The notes under the pieces: model-generated | The model's database searches: none | What the model was told of the DNA's origin: nothing | Seen by the model: the letters and a program-made list of their open reading frames with translations, nothing else | NCBI RefSeq assembly: GCF_002307475.1 | Contig: NZ_NTMH01000002.1 | Location: 1 to 64,000 of the forward strand | From: Pantoea allii | GTDB lineage: Bacteria; Pseudomonadota; Gammaproteobacteria; Enterobacterales; Enterobacteriaceae | Direction: 5' to 3' | Length of the DNA: 64,000 bases | Program-made: the position numbers and the translations under genes | Shown here: positions 1 through 10,116 of the stretch, one piece after another | How the letters are laid out: every line of letters starts with the position of its first letter | How positions within the stretch are numbered: the first letter of the stretch is position 1

Positions 1-376
1 AAAAACCGCCGATTGCCACGCCAAGCAGGACGCGCGCCAGCAAAATGACGGTCAGATTGGCGGCAAAGGCCACCATCAATGCCGAGACGATGAGGAGTAG
101 TGAGAATGCCAGCATCATCACCCGGCGATCGATACGTCCTGCCACGCTGCCTACGGTCAGGCTGGTAAAGAGTGCAATCAGGGCCGTGACGGTAACGGTT
201 TGCCCTGCCAGCCCTTCTGAGACATTAAGGCTGTGCGCTATCGGCGTCAGCAGGCTGATCGGTAAAAACTCTGCGGTGATCAGGCTAAACACGCCAAACG
301 CCATCGCAAAGACTGCCCCCCACGCAGGACGCGTGGATAAGGAAACTTCATCAGCCACGTCGGTGTTCAGACTCAT
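1..376 (-). CDS. MFS efflux transporter, N-terminal part (runs off the window)
   Basis: Reverse-strand frame opening with ATG at 376 (protein start MSLNTDVADEVSL) and continuing past position 1. About 125 residues are visible. They hold the first transmembrane helices of a major facilitator transporter, with the family motif EFLPISLLTPIA in helix 1 and a GRIDRRVMM loop between helices 2 and 3. The closest family I recognise is the DHA1 drug/purine-nucleoside exporter group (NepI/YdhP-like). It is transcribed divergently from the cupin/AraC regulator at 481 with about 100 bp between them, so that regulator probably controls it. The substrate cannot be read from sequence. The truncation is only the window edge. 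Confidence 0.8.
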   Translation of the reverse strand, partial: MSLNTDVADEVSLSTRPAWGAVFAMAFGVFSLITAEFLPISLLTPIAHSLNVSEGLAGQTVTVTALIALFTSLTVGSVAGRIDRRVMMLAFSLLLIVSALMVAFAANLTVILLARVLLGVAIGGF

Positions 377-480
377 GTTGCTTCTCCGGATAAAAAAAGT
401 AGTGCTGAGCATAGAGGGGAAGAGCAAGACGATCTATGATGGTTACACCGTTATTTTTGATAATTCGTCTGGATTCTGCC

Positions 481-1446
481 ATGAGCCGTTACGATGAGTT
501 AACCAGTGAGTTGCTGATGGGCATGCGCCTGTACGGCGTTAACTACCAACGTATTGCCGTCAGCGCCCCGTTTGGCTTGCGCTTTAACGCCTCGCCGGGA
601 CGTGCCCAGTTTCATTTCGTGGGCCGCGGTACGCTGTTGGTGCGAGGTGCATCCGGCGCACTCTTCACGCTCAACAGTGGCGATGCCCTGCTCATCCCAC
701 ACGGTAAACCGCACAGCCTGCTTTCCAGTGAGGAGGCGGACTGTCAGTGTATTGACTCCCTGGCAAGCAAGCCGATCTGCGACAGCATCTGCGCCATTAC
801 CGCGCCCGCGGATGCCTGTGAAGATGACCACAGCGTCTTGTTATTCAGCGCCAGCATGGCGTTTGAACTGGGCGGTATGCAGCCTTTAATCAACACCATG
901 CCGGACGTCATGCTGGTCAGTACGCTGCTGTCGCAATATCCGGAGATTCGCCCGATGCTGGAAGCGATGGAACGTGAGTCCCGCACCCGACATGCGGGCC
1001 ATGCGGGCATCCTTTCGCGTCTGGCGGATGTGGTCGCTGCGCTGGTGGTGCGTGGCTGGGTGGAGAATGGCTGCGGGCAAAGTAGCGGGCTGGTGCAGGC
1101 GATGCGCGATCCGCGCCTGAGTCAGGCCATTGCGGCCATGCACCGTTCGCCAGGCGAGAACTGGACGGTAGAACGTCTGGCGCGCGAAGCCGGAAGTTCA
1201 CGCTCGGTGTTTGCCGAACGCTTTCTTCATGCCACCGGTATGACGCCGCTGCGCTACCTGACCGAATTACGTATGCGACTGGCCGTCAAGCGCATCGTCA
1301 ATCATGGCGAAGCGCTGGAAACAGTAGCCTTCGATTTGGGGTACGGTTCGCTGGCCGCTTTTAGCCGCGCGTTCAAACGGATTATCGGACGGTCGCCGGG
1401 TGCGCTGCGTGCCGAGTATGTGAGCACGCAGGCAGCCGTTTCTTAG
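481..1446 (+). CDS. AraC-family regulator with N-terminal cupin domain
   Basis: Predicted transcription factor of 321 residues. Residues ~10-190 form a cupin-type sensor (AraC_binding/Cupin_6 kind), with [12 protein letters not shown] as the conserved strand-turn. The last ~100 residues are the double helix-turn-helix AraC domain, with [22 protein letters not shown] as first HTH region and a second HTH around [19 protein letters not shown]. An upstream in-frame ATG exists at 436, but the added residues do not look like the family, so 481 is chosen with moderate certainty. It is divergent from the MFS exporter at 376, the usual layout for a regulator of its neighbour. The stop codon overlaps that of the convergent aer gene by 4 bp. 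The inducer is unknown. Confidence 0.85.
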   Translation: MSRYDELTSELLMGMRLYGVNYQRIAVSAPFGLRFNASPGRAQFHFVGRGTLLVRGASGALFTLNSGDALLIPHGKPHSLLSSEEADCQCIDSLASKPICDSICAITAPADACEDDHSVLLFSASMAFELGGMQPLINTMPDVMLVSTLLSQYPEIRPMLEAMERESRTRHAGHAGILSRLADVVAALVVRGWVENGCGQSSGLVQAMRDPRLSQAIAAMHRSPGENWTVERLAREAGSSRSVFAERFLHATGMTPLRYLTELRMRLAVKRIVNHGEALETVAFDLGYGSLAAFSRAFKRIIGRSPGALRAEYVSTQAAVS

Positions 1447-2987
1447 CGAAACACGCTTATCGCTTCCACCAGCCGGTTAGCCTGGTGAGTCATGCGACCC
1501 GAGGCTTCCGCGCTTTCCTGTACACGGGCCGCATTTTGATGGGTGATATCATCCAGATCTTCCACCGCCGTGCTCACTTCACTCAGCGCGGTGGACTGTT
1601 CGGCGGTCGCGGCACTGATTTGCGCAATCAGGGAAGTGACATTCTGTACCTGCTGCACAATGTCCTGCATGGTATGGCCTGCTGCGCCCGCATGCTCATT
1701 GCCTGAACTGACCCGGCTGGCACTGGTTTCAACCAGCGCTTTGATCTCGCTGGCGGCTTTTGCACTGCGCTGCGCCAGGCTGCGCACCTCACCGGCGACG
1801 ACGGCGAATCCTTTACCCTGCTCGCCCGCTCTGGCAGCTTCGACTGCGGCGTTCAGTGCCAGAATATTGGTCTGAAAGGCAATGCTGTCGATCACGCTGG
1901 TAATACTGGCAATGCGCTGTGAGCTGTCAGCAATTTCCGCCATCATCCCCATCATTTCTTTCATTACGTCGCCGCCTTTAATGGCAGCTTCGCTGGTGTT
2001 AACCGAGAGCGAATTCACTTCCTGGGCGGTCTGCGTATTGCTTTTCACCGTGGCGGTCATTTCGTTCATGGTCGCGGCCGTTTGCTGCACGTTGGCTGCC
2101 GCCTGTTCGGTACGCCGGCTCAGTTCGTTATTACTGCGGGCAATGGCATCACTGGCACTCAGCACATTAATGGCCTGGCCGCTGACATCATCCACTAACC
2201 AGCGAAACATCAAACCCAGCTGTCCAATGGCTCGGAGCGTCATGCCCACTTCATCGATGCGATCCATCTGCTCAACCTGGTGACTGGCACCGGTTGCCAC
2301 CCGCAGCGCCTGCTTACACATGCGCTCAATGGGACGGGAAATCTGCTGTTCAAGCCACAGGCTGACCAGCAACAGCAGGCAGGCCATCCCACCAGTAAAT
2401 CCGCTCAGCGCCAGCAGCGAGACGCCCATTGCCCACACACCGGCGACGGACAGCGTCAATACAGCCAGTAAAGCGGTACGGATGCGCCAGCGCAGCGGCA
2501 GCGTTTTCAATATCGACCCCAGACGACGCCAGCCGCTGCGGACAATCAGCCCTTTATGAAACTGGCGGCCTTTCGCGCGTCCTTCGCGGAAATCGCGATA
2601 AAGCGCTTCACACTGCTTCACTTCCTGCGCTGAAGGCTTGGTGCGCACCGACATATATCCCTGAACGTTGCCATCACGCACGACCGGAATGGCATTCGCC
2701 CGTACCCAGTAATGGTCACCGTTTTTACGTCTGTTTTTCACCAGCGCCGTCCAGGGCTCGCCCTGTTTTAAGGTTGCCCACATGTCTGCAAACGCCTCTG
2801 GCGGCATATCCGGGTGGCGCACCATATTGTGCGGCTGCCCTTTTACCTCATCAGATGAAAATCCACTGGCCTCAATAAAAGCGTCATTGGCATAGGTGAT
2901 ATAACTGTTGAGGTCGGTGGTAGACATCAGCGTTGCATGATCGTCATAGACATATTCACGCTGAGAAACAGGTTGGTTGTTACGCAT
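1443..2987 (-). CDS. aer: Aerotaxis receptor, PAS-containing methyl-accepting chemotaxis protein
   Basis: Inner-membrane signal transducer of 514 residues (E. coli Aer is 506). Residues ~10-120 are an FAD-type PAS domain with the Aer signature [17 protein letters not shown] and [19 protein letters not shown] short membrane hairpin at ~175-215 is followed by a HAMP region and the MCP signalling domain, with hairpin tip [20 protein letters not shown]. There is no periplasmic ligand domain and no C-terminal NWETF-type CheR tether, as in Aer. Established role of the family: sensing redox/energy state through FAD and signalling to CheA/CheW. It stands alone here, away from flagellar or che genes. 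Its terminator is not obvious because it converges on the AraC gene with overlapping stops. Confidence 0.9.
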   Translation of the reverse strand: MRNNQPVSQREYVYDDHATLMSTTDLNSYITYANDAFIEASGFSSDEVKGQPHNMVRHPDMPPEAFADMWATLKQGEPWTALVKNRRKNGDHYWVRANAIPVVRDGNVQGYMSVRTKPSAQEVKQCEALYRDFREGRAKGRQFHKGLIVRSGWRRLGSILKTLPLRWRIRTALLAVLTLSVAGVWAMGVSLLALSGFTGGMACLLLLVSLWLEQQISRPIERMCKQALRVATGASHQVEQMDRIDEVGMTLRAIGQLGLMFRWLVDDVSGQAINVLSASDAIARSNNELSRRTEQAAANVQQTAATMNEMTATVKSNTQTAQEVNSLSVNTSEAAIKGGDVMKEMMGMMAEIADSSQRIASITSVIDSIAFQTNILALNAAVEAARAGEQGKGFAVVAGEVRSLAQRSAKAASEIKALVETSASRVSSGNEHAGAAGHTMQDIVQQVQNVTSLIAQISAATAEQSTALSEVSTAVEDLDDITHQNAARVQESAEASGRMTHQANRLVEAISVFR

Positions 2988-3122
2988 AGGCGTCCTTGTT
3001 AGTACCAGTCAGACTTGCACCAGAAGCATTAATGAGTGAATGTTAAAAGGTAAAGATTACCTTTTTTTATGTTTTCGGCACTTGCGTAATGACTCTTTAG
3101 TGCTACACGTAAATTTGTTGCA

Positions 3123-3149
3123 TTAAAAAAGCCGCTTTATCGCGGCTTT
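3123..3149 (-). terminator. Rho-independent terminator downstream of murQP
   Basis: The stem AAAGCCGC/GCGGCTTT (3128-3135 and 3142-3149) is followed on the reverse strand by a run of T. It lies ~160 bp past the murP stop and just upstream of aer, so it ends leftward transcription of murQP and isolates aer. Confidence 0.8.
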
Positions 3150-3157
3150 CTCTGTTT

Positions 3158-3295
3158 TTAGGGGATCGGATACATCACGTCGGCTGAGCTTACTTTGCCG
3201 CTACTGGTTAGCACACAGCAGGTTTACTGGGGTTTTGCGCTAAAAGGCACGCCGAATCCATTCACTTTCAGGCGTGCTAATGCGGTTTTCATCAT
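3158..3295 (-). pseudogene. Possible vestigial small ORF between murP and its terminator
   Basis: On the reverse strand ATGATG at 3295 opens 23 codons (MMKTALARLKVNGFGVPF...) that end at TAA (3224-3226). The same frame then runs on for 21 more sense codons (...LTSSGKVSSADVMYPIP) to a second TAA at 3158, immediately before the murQP terminator. The continued protein-like composition suggests a small gene broken by a stop, or simply chance. I do not recognise a family and see no strong ribosome-binding site. E. coli has yfeW after murP; this is not recognisably that gene. Confidence 0.25.
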
Positions 3296-3310
3296 TTACT
3301 GCTTATGAAT

Positions 3311-4744
3311 TCAGCTCAGATCGATATTGCGCATACCGAACCACCACGTCAGTAAAAAGCCGCTTATCCAGGCGACGATCAATCCTCCCAGATAAACCGC
3401 CATGCCGGCAAAAATACCCTGATGGGAGGTCATCAACGGCAGCGTGACCAACCCAGAGGGGCCAAATACCGTATTCATGCCCACCGGTAATCCCAGCCAC
3501 GCCACTGAGCCAATGAAAAATCCGCCGATGGCCCCACCGCCGCAGGCCGTGATAAAGGGTTTAAGGCGCGGCAGCGTCACACCATATATGAGCGGTTCAC
3601 CAACGCCGAGTAAGCCCGGTACGATGGCACCTTTGATCTGGGCACGCAGCAGTGCACCTTTTTCTGCTTTGCACCAGAGCGCCAGCGAGGCCCCGACCTG
3701 ACCTGCACCAGCCATGGCCAGAATCGGGAACAGTGAATTAAAGCCCTGGGTTTCCATCAGGGCAAAATAGACCGGAATAAAGCCCTGATGGATGCCAAAC
3801 ATTACGGCAATTAAAAACAGTCCGGCCAGCAGTGCGCAACCAAACGGATTGTTATTGAGATGGATAAACAGCCACGACATGCCCTTAAACAACTCGCCGC
3901 CTAACGGCATGATCAGCAAGTATGTCAGCGCGCCGGTGATCAATAAGGTCAACAGCGACGTAAGAATCATATCCAGATTGTCCGGGATGACCTTGCGCAG
4001 TTGTCTTTCCAGCCAGCCGCCAAACATGGCCGCCAGCAGGACGCCGATAATATTGCCGCGCGGATCGATCGCCACGCCAAAAAAGCTGTCCATGCCGCTG
4101 TAGTAGCCGACTTTTGCATCGGGCACGTAGCCCAGAATAAACAGTGACGCGATGATGGCCCCGTTTACGCCCGTGCCGCCAAAGGCTTTTTGCGCATTGT
4201 AGCCAATCAGAATGCTGAGAAAGGTGAACAGCCCTTTGCCAAACACTTTCATATAGGCCACGCCCTGAATTAACCAGGCAGGATGATCGCCAGGCGTGCT
4301 GAGGTGAAGACTTTGCTCAATCAGCGTGGCAAACCCCAGCAGCAAACCTGCGGCAATAAACCCTGGGATGAGCGGGGTAAAAATGGTGGCGAAGCGCGCC
4401 AGAAACTGCTGCAGCGCGCTGGTCTGTCTGGCTTTTATGTGCTGTTTTTGTTGCGCGGCGACCTGCTGCAAAACCGGTGACTCGCCCGGCGCCTGCGCCA
4501 GTATTGTCAGCATTCGTTCTGCCGCCGTCTGCGCTTTACCGGGACCGAGCACTATCTGTAACTGATTATCGCTGTCGATGACGCCCAGCACACCAGGCAG
4601 GCTTTTCAGCCGGGCAATATCGGCCTGGTTGTGTTTCAGCGTCAGTCGTAAACGGGTCATGCAGTTGCCGCATACGGCGATATTTTCCGCCCCGCCAACC
4701 GCCTGCACGATAGCGTGCAGAAGTGCATCGGTCATTTTTGCCAT
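3311..4744 (-). CDS. murP: PTS N-acetylmuramic acid transporter subunit IIBC
   Basis: Membrane component of the phosphotransferase system that imports N-acetylmuramic acid as the 6-phosphate. It has 477 residues (E. coli MurP 474). The N-terminal EIIB domain carries the phosphorylatable cysteine in [10 protein letters not shown] (Cys28). The rest is the EIIC domain with ~10 membrane segments and conserved stretches [18 protein letters not shown] and [11 protein letters not shown]. There is no EIIA domain, as in MurP, which borrows a glucose-type EIIA. Its ATG overlaps the murQ stop (ATGA), so the two are translationally coupled and co-transcribed. No RpiR-type murR lies next to the operon, unlike E. 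coli. Confidence 0.93.
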   Translation of the reverse strand: MAKMTDALLHAIVQAVGGAENIAVCGNCMTRLRLTLKHNQADIARLKSLPGVLGVIDSDNQLQIVLGPGKAQTAAERMLTILAQAPGESPVLQQVAAQQKQHIKARQTSALQQFLARFATIFTPLIPGFIAAGLLLGFATLIEQSLHLSTPGDHPAWLIQGVAYMKVFGKGLFTFLSILIGYNAQKAFGGTGVNGAIIASLFILGYVPDAKVGYYSGMDSFFGVAIDPRGNIIGVLLAAMFGGWLERQLRKVIPDNLDMILTSLLTLLITGALTYLLIMPLGGELFKGMSWLFIHLNNNPFGCALLAGLFLIAVMFGIHQGFIPVYFALMETQGFNSLFPILAMAGAGQVGASLALWCKAEKGALLRAQIKGAIVPGLLGVGEPLIYGVTLPRLKPFITACGGGAIGGFFIGSVAWLGLPVGMNTVFGPSGLVTLPLMTSHQGIFAGMAVYLGGLIVAWISGFLLTWWFGMRNIDLS

Positions 4745-5655
4745 CAGCGTGCTCCCGCATCCTGTAAAGCCTGGCGGATAAAGCCTTTGTGCTGAGCAAG
4801 CAGCGCGATCGCCTCGTCGGCAGTTAATCCTGTCAGCACCATCAGAATGGCGGTTTTACAGTGCCCGCCACAGGCCGACAGCGCCGAGCGGGCGCTGGCT
4901 TCATCGCAGTCGGTGGCCTGCATAACAATATTCACCTGACGCTGTACCAGCTTCTGATTGGTGGCCTCAACATCGACCATCAAATTGCCGTAAACCTTGC
5001 CGCTGCGAATCATCGCCCCTGTGGTGAGCATATTCAGCACCAGCTTCTGTGCGGTCCCGGCCTTCATGCGTGATGAACCCGTGACCACTTCTGGCCCCAC
5101 CACTGGCGTCAGCGCGATATCGGCGACCTGCGCCATTTTGCTGTGGGGGTTGCAGGTCAGCGCCACCGTGGGTGCAGCGCATTGCCGGGCATAGTCCAGC
5201 GCGCCCAACACATAGGGCGTGCGTCCGCTGGCGGCGATGCCAACCAGCACATCGTCGCGGCTGAACTGGATATCTTTCAGATCCTGAGCGCCTTGTTCCA
5301 CATTGTCTTCCGCGTTTTCCACCGCCTGTAGAATGGCCTGATGTCCCCCGGCAATCAGACCAATAACCTGCTCGCGCGGGGTTCCGAATGTTGGTGGGCA
5401 TTCACTTGCATCAAGAATTCCCAGCCGCCCGGAGGTCCCGGCACCACAGTAAATCAGACGGCCACCCGCGCGGAATGCGGCGCAGATAACATCCACCGCG
5501 CGCGCAATCGCCGGCACAATGGCCTCCACGGCCAGGGCGACTTTTTTATCTTCATCGTTGATCACCCGCAGCATCGCCTCGGTGCTCATTTCATCAATAT
5601 GCTGGCTGGCTGGATTACGCCCTTCAGTGATCATCTGACTGAGATCGATTTTCAC
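4744..5655 (-). CDS. murQ: N-acetylmuramic acid 6-phosphate etherase
   Basis: Cytoplasmic enzyme that cleaves the lactyl ether of MurNAc-6-P, giving GlcNAc-6-P and D-lactate. This is the second step of peptidoglycan amino-sugar recovery after import by MurP. Length is 303 residues, normal for the family. Family landmarks are [14 protein letters not shown] at the N-terminus, the SIS sugar-phosphate fold with [23 protein letters not shown], and the catalytic-region stretch [22 protein letters not shown]. It is the first gene of the murQP operon. The preceding ~120 bp to the gltP terminator must hold its promoter; I see no clear CRP site there. Confidence 0.95.
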   Translation of the reverse strand: MKIDLSQMITEGRNPASQHIDEMSTEAMLRVINDEDKKVALAVEAIVPAIARAVDVICAAFRAGGRLIYCGAGTSGRLGILDASECPPTFGTPREQVIGLIAGGHQAILQAVENAEDNVEQGAQDLKDIQFSRDDVLVGIAASGRTPYVLGALDYARQCAAPTVALTCNPHSKMAQVADIALTPVVGPEVVTGSSRMKAGTAQKLVLNMLTTGAMIRSGKVYGNLMVDVEATNQKLVQRQVNIVMQATDCDEASARSALSACGGHCKTAILMVLTGLTADEAIALLAQHKGFIRQALQDAGAR

Positions 5656-5770
5656 GATCGTCCTCCACAGGAATAATTTATTCTGAATATTTTTAACACA
5701 ACGAATGAATAATTCATCCTTTGCAGACGTTTTTTTCTTTCATCGTTAGCGGGAATGAAAACAGGGGCAA

Positions 5771-5799
5771 AAAAAAGGCCCAACCACCGTTGAGCCTTT
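5771..5799 (-). terminator. Rho-independent terminator of gltP
   Basis: The stem is AAAGGCTCAAC/GTTGGGCCTTT with one G-T mismatch. On the reverse strand it is followed by eight T residues. It lies 17 bp past the gltP stop and separates gltP from murQ. Confidence 0.88.
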
Positions 5800-5815
5800 G
5801 TATGATAAACCGCGA

Positions 5816-7117
5816 TTAACTGGCGGTTTGCGTCCGTAATTGTAATTCGTACGCCCTGGCCTGTTCTACATCGAACTGGTTTTCCCAACGGGCAATCACC
5901 AGCACGGCCAGCGCGTTCCCGACCACGTTCAGCGCGGTACGGGCCATATCCATAATGCGGTCCACGCCCGCAATAAACGCCAGCCCTTCCAGCGGGATAC
6001 CGACGCTGCCCAGGGTGGCTAACAGCACCACAAAGGATACGCCGGGCACACCCGCGATGCCTTTAGAGGTCACCATCAGCGTCAGGACCAGAATAATTTC
6101 GTCCGTCAGCGACAGATCAATGCCGTACAGCTGGGCAATAAAAATAGCGGCGATACTCTGGTACAGCGTTGATCCATCGAGGTTAAATGAATAACCGGTC
6201 GGGACCACAAAGCTGGTTATCGCTTTGGGCGCGCCATAGGCTTCCATCTTCTCCATGATGCGCGGCAGCACGGTTTCTGAACTGGAGGTCGAGTAAGACA
6301 GGATGAGCTCATCTTTTAAAATGCGCATCAGCGTCGTAATGCGTAGCTTACAGAAACGCGCCACCGCCCCCAGCACCACAAAGGCGAAGAACAGGATCGC
6401 GACATACACCAGCAGCACCAGCTTAGCGAGCGGCCAGAGTGAGGCGAAACCAAAGTTAGCAATGGTGACGGCAATCAAGGCAAACACGCCCACTGGCGCG
6501 TAGCGCATGATCATATGCGTTACCTTGAACATGGTTTCTGACACGCCACGGAACAGGTTTACCAGCGGATCACGCTGTTCTGACGGCAGAGCGGAAAGGC
6601 CCAGGCCAAACAGTACCGAGAAAAAGATAATCGGCAGCATTTCACCTTTCGCCATCGAGGCAAAGATGTTCTGCGGGATCAGCGACAGGATGGTTGCCAC
6701 CAGGCTGTGGGTGCCTTCCTGCACCTGGGCGGTCGTGGCTTCATATTTAGAGATGTCCACCGTTGCCAGCGTAGACATATCAATGCCGGTGCCGGGCTGA
6801 AACACGTTGGCCAGGGTAATACCGACAACAATGGCAACGGTGGTAATCACTTCAAAGTACAAAATCGTTTTGAAACCAATACGGCCCAGCTTTTTCGCAT
6901 CCCCGACACCTGCAATGCCGACAATCAGGGATGAAATCACGATGGGCACGACAATCATCTTTATCAGATGAATAAAGATATCGCCCGCCGGGCTGAGAAT
7001 ATTATTGACTAACCATTCACGATCTTCTGGCTGATTATGCAACACGGCACCGACGATGATGCCAAGTACAAGTGCGATCAGAATCTGCCAGGCAAGGCTG
7101 ATTTTAAAACCTTTCAT
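5816..7117 (-). CDS. gltP: Glutamate/aspartate:proton symporter
   Basis: Inner-membrane secondary transporter of the dicarboxylate/amino acid:cation symporter (DAACS) family, 433 residues (E. coli GltP 437). Recognised by SLAWQILIALVLGIIVGA at the start, the serine-rich hairpin YSTSSSETVLPRIMEKM, the TGYSFNLDGSTLYQS motif and the substrate-binding stretch GIAGVPGVSFVVLLATLGSVG. It takes up L-glutamate and L-aspartate with protons. In E. coli it also lies near acs, with the nrf genes between; here it directly faces acs divergently across ~580 bp. It has its own terminator. Confidence 0.93.
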   Translation of the reverse strand: MKGFKISLAWQILIALVLGIIVGAVLHNQPEDREWLVNNILSPAGDIFIHLIKMIVVPIVISSLIVGIAGVGDAKKLGRIGFKTILYFEVITTVAIVVGITLANVFQPGTGIDMSTLATVDISKYEATTAQVQEGTHSLVATILSLIPQNIFASMAKGEMLPIIFFSVLFGLGLSALPSEQRDPLVNLFRGVSETMFKVTHMIMRYAPVGVFALIAVTIANFGFASLWPLAKLVLLVYVAILFFAFVVLGAVARFCKLRITTLMRILKDELILSYSTSSSETVLPRIMEKMEAYGAPKAITSFVVPTGYSFNLDGSTLYQSIAAIFIAQLYGIDLSLTDEIILVLTLMVTSKGIAGVPGVSFVVLLATLGSVGIPLEGLAFIAGVDRIMDMARTALNVVGNALAVLVIARWENQFDVEQARAYELQLRTQTAS

Positions 7118-7701
7118 AACGCGTAATTTCCTCAGTCAAAACCCGTTTCTCTCTACTGCGAAGGTGCAGAAGACAATACACACAGGGAAGTGAGCAAAAA
7201 GCCCGGTAAATTAGAGGGTGTTTTTAGACGGCGTCCCGCATTTAAATGCGATGATTTCCATACCCATTTTCAGACGCGGTCTGAGTTGATACCTGATTAT
7301 CAGGGGCGGATAAGTACCATTTTCACTGCAGTAAATGCAACCCTTGGTGGCTTCGATTAAAACTTCACCATCTGGTCAGCATAAAATGCTGGCGCAGACG
7401 TTAATCCCTAACTTGCTGTTATGAAAAGTAATACTTCGATAAGTTTTCGCATAGCTATTCAGACTATGCTCAATGTGTGTGCGGTTCGTTTGCTGATTTT
7501 TTAAACAGCAACATACACAAAATGTTGCAACTTAAATCCCCATTCTCCGCAGGGAGTTAGCGTTTATTTCCTCTGTTTACGACGTTTTTATGTCAGCAAG
7601 GTTAACGCGTGATCTATGGCGCAAAAAAGAAACAAAACCGGCTGTCGGGCTTCACTTAACCATTGATTGACATATGATTAACATCTTCAAGGAGATTCGC
7701 C
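7118..7701. promoter_or_regulatory. Long divergent control region between gltP and acs
   Basis: 584 bp without a credible gene, AT-rich toward acs. It must hold promoters for both genes. In E. coli the acs promoter region is controlled by CRP, Fis, IHF and NarL, and a region of this length would fit that. I could not place a high-quality site for any of them by eye. A good ribosome-binding site AAGGAGA lies just before the acs ATG. Confidence 0.5.
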
Positions 7702-9657
7702 ATGAGCCAAAATCATAACTATCCTGTTCCAGAAAATATTGCAGCAAACGCGCTGATTACTGCCGAACAGTATCAGGCGATGTACCAACAATCCGTTACC
7801 GACCCAGAAACGTTCTGGGGAGAGCAAGGTAAAATCCTTGACTGGATAAAGCCTTACAGCAAAGTTAAAAACACCTCTTTTGCGCCAGGCAATATTTCTA
7901 TTCGTTGGTACGAGGACGGCACGCTCAATCTGGCAGCGAACTGTCTGGATCGTCATCTGGCCACCCGAGGCGATCATCCTGCCATCATCTGGGAAGGCGA
8001 TGATGCCAACGAAAGCAAAACCCTTACCTTTCGTCAGCTTCATGCTGATGTCTGTCGCTTTGCCAACGTACTGGAACTGCTCGGCGTTAAAAAAGGCGAC
8101 GTCGTTGCGATTTATATGCCCATGGTGCCGGAAGCGGCAGTCGCTATGCTGGCCTGCGCACGAATTGGGGCCGTACATTCGGTGATCTTTGGCGGCTTTT
8201 CACCCGAAGCCGTAGCCGGTCGTGTTATCGACTCCAGTGCCGCATTAATTGTGACGGCCGATGAAGGCGTGCGTGCTGGCCGTACCATCCCACTGAAGAA
8301 AAACGTGGATGATGCGTTAAAAAATCCCAATGTAAACAGCGTGAAAAACGTCGTGGTCTTTCAGCGTACCGGCAAAGATGTCGGTTGGGTGGAAGGGCGC
8401 GACCAGCACTGGCATGAGCTGATGCAGAACGCCAGCACTAACCATTCTGCAGCCGAGATGCAGGCAGAAGATCCGCTGTTTATCCTGTATACCTCAGGTT
8501 CAACCGGCAAGCCTAAAGGCGTGCTGCACACCACCGGCGGCTATCTGGTTTACGCCGCCACCACCTTTAAATTTGTTTTTGACTACCATCAGGACGACAT
8601 TTACTGGTGTACGGCTGATGTGGGCTGGGTAACCGGCCACAGCTACCTGTTATATGGCCCACTGGCCTGCGGGGCCACGACGCTGATGTTTGAAGGCGTG
8701 CCTAACTGGCCAACCCCGGCCCGTATGGCGCAGGTGGTGGATAAGCATAAAGTCACCCTGCTCTATACTGCCCCCACGGCTATTCGTGCGCTGATGGCAG
8801 AAGGCGATAGAGCGATTGAAGGAACGGATCGTAGCAGCCTGCGTATTATGGGATCGGTGGGAGAGCCGATTAACCCGGAAGCCTGGGAGTGGTACCACAA
8901 GAAGATTGGCAACGGCAAATGTCCGATAGTCGATACCTGGTGGCAGACCGAAACCGGGGGCTTTATGATCGCCCCGCTGCCCGGCGCGACCCTGCTCAAA
9001 GCCGGTTCCGCGACCACGCCTTTCTTCGGCGTACAGCCCGCGCTGGTGGATAACGAAGGCCATCCTCAGGAAGGTGCCTGCGAAGGTAACCTGGTGATAA
9101 CAGACTCCTGGCCTGGTCAGGCCCGCACGCTGTTCGGTGACCACGATCGTTTCGAACAAACTTACTTCTCTACCTTCAAAAATGCCTACTTCAGCGGCGA
9201 CGGTGCGCGACGGGATGAGGACGGTTATTACTGGATTACCGGCCGCGTGGACGATGTGCTGAATGTGTCAGGCCACCGCCTGGGCACAGCCGAAATCGAG
9301 TCAGCGCTGGTTTCCCATCCTAAAATCGCCGAAGCGGCTGTCGTCGGGTTCCCGCACAGCATCAAGGGCCAGGCCATTTACGCCTATATCACCCTGAATC
9401 ACGGCGAGGAGCCGTCACCTGAGCTTTATACCGAGGTACGTAACTGGGTACGCAAGGAAATTGGCCCGATTGCCACACCCGATGTGTTGCACTGGACCGA
9501 CTCTCTGCCGAAAACCCGCTCCGGCAAAATTATGCGCCGTATCCTGCGCAAAATTGCCGCAGGCGATACCAGTAATTTAGGCGATACCTCGACGCTTGCC
9601 GATCCTGGCGTCGTCGAGAAATTGCTTGAAGAGAAACAGTCCATCACCATGCCGTAA
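7702..9657 (+). CDS. acs: Acetyl-CoA synthetase (AMP-forming)
   Basis: Converts acetate, ATP and CoA to acetyl-CoA through acetyl-AMP. It is the high-affinity route for scavenging acetate. 651 residues (E. coli 652). The adenylate-forming core motif [11 protein letters not shown] is at ~residue 264, with WWQTETGG and the hinge region [20 protein letters not shown]. The C-terminal [11 protein letters not shown] holds the lysine that Pat/CobB acetylate and deacetylate in the family. First gene of the acs-yjcH-actP operon. A strong Shine-Dalgarno, AAGGAGATTCGCC, precedes the ATG. Confidence 0.97.
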   Translation: MSQNHNYPVPENIAANALITAEQYQAMYQQSVTDPETFWGEQGKILDWIKPYSKVKNTSFAPGNISIRWYEDGTLNLAANCLDRHLATRGDHPAIIWEGDDANESKTLTFRQLHADVCRFANVLELLGVKKGDVVAIYMPMVPEAAVAMLACARIGAVHSVIFGGFSPEAVAGRVIDSSAALIVTADEGVRAGRTIPLKKNVDDALKNPNVNSVKNVVVFQRTGKDVGWVEGRDQHWHELMQNASTNHSAAEMQAEDPLFILYTSGSTGKPKGVLHTTGGYLVYAATTFKFVFDYHQDDIYWCTADVGWVTGHSYLLYGPLACGATTLMFEGVPNWPTPARMAQVVDKHKVTLLYTAPTAIRALMAEGDRAIEGTDRSSLRIMGSVGEPINPEAWEWYHKKIGNGKCPIVDTWWQTETGGFMIAPLPGATLLKAGSATTPFFGVQPALVDNEGHPQEGACEGNLVITDSWPGQARTLFGDHDRFEQTYFSTFKNAYFSGDGARRDEDGYYWITGRVDDVLNVSGHRLGTAEIESALVSHPKIAEAAVVGFPHSIKGQAIYAYITLNHGEEPSPELYTEVRNWVRKEIGPIATPDVLHWTDSLPKTRSGKIMRRILRKIAAGDTSNLGDTSTLADPGVVEKLLEEKQSITMP

Positions 9658-9663
9658 TCATCC

Positions 9664-9688
9664 GGCGGAAAGCATCAGGCTTTCCGCC
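9664..9688 (+). other. Intercistronic hairpin between acs and yjcH
   Basis: A perfect 10-bp inverted repeat, GGCGGAAAGC/GCTTTCCGCC, with a 5-nt loop starts 6 bp after the acs stop. No T-run follows, so it is not a standard terminator. It may be a REP-type or mRNA-stabilising element that sets the ratio of Acs to YjcH/ActP. Confidence 0.6.
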
Positions 9689-9786
9689 ACCACTTCCCTA
9701 CGTAGTGTGTTTCTGTAGTCACAAAAATATAACTAATTCACGCGCTTGCGTGAGGTCCACGCCTGCATGCTTCTGGAGATAATGTG

Positions 9787-10116
9787 ATGAATGATGCCCT
9801 GCCCGAACAGGAAAGGATCTACCAACAAATTGAAAGTAATCCTCGCTTTCAGGAATTGGTACACAAGCGCCAGTCCTTTGCCCTGCTGCTGTCGATAATC
9901 ATGCTGGTGCTGTATATCGGCTTTATTCTGCTTATTGCTTTTGCCCCTGGCTGGCTGGGTACACCCCTGTATGCCGGTACCAATGTGACGCGCGGCATCC
10001 CGCTCGGGGTGGGGTTGATCGTCATCTCTTTTTTACTCACAGGCGTTTACGTCTGGCGCGCAAATGGCGAGTTTGATCGCCTGACTAAAGCCATCCTCAG
10101 CGAGGTGAAACTATGA
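9787..10116 (+). CDS. yjcH: DUF485 inner-membrane protein of the acetate operon
   Basis: Small membrane protein of 109 residues (E. coli YjcH 104) with two predicted transmembrane helices, around residues 30-55 and 65-90. The conserved core [18 protein letters not shown] and [15 protein letters not shown] identify DUF485. The family is almost always encoded just before an SSS acetate permease and is thought to assist it, though its function is not firmly known. ATG 9787 is preferred over the GTG at 9784 because GGAG lies 8 nt upstream. Its stop overlaps the actP start (ATGA). Confidence 0.9.
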   Translation: MNDALPEQERIYQQIESNPRFQELVHKRQSFALLLSIIMLVLYIGFILLIAFAPGWLGTPLYAGTNVTRGIPLGVGLIVISFLLTGVYVWRANGEFDRLTKAILSEVKL

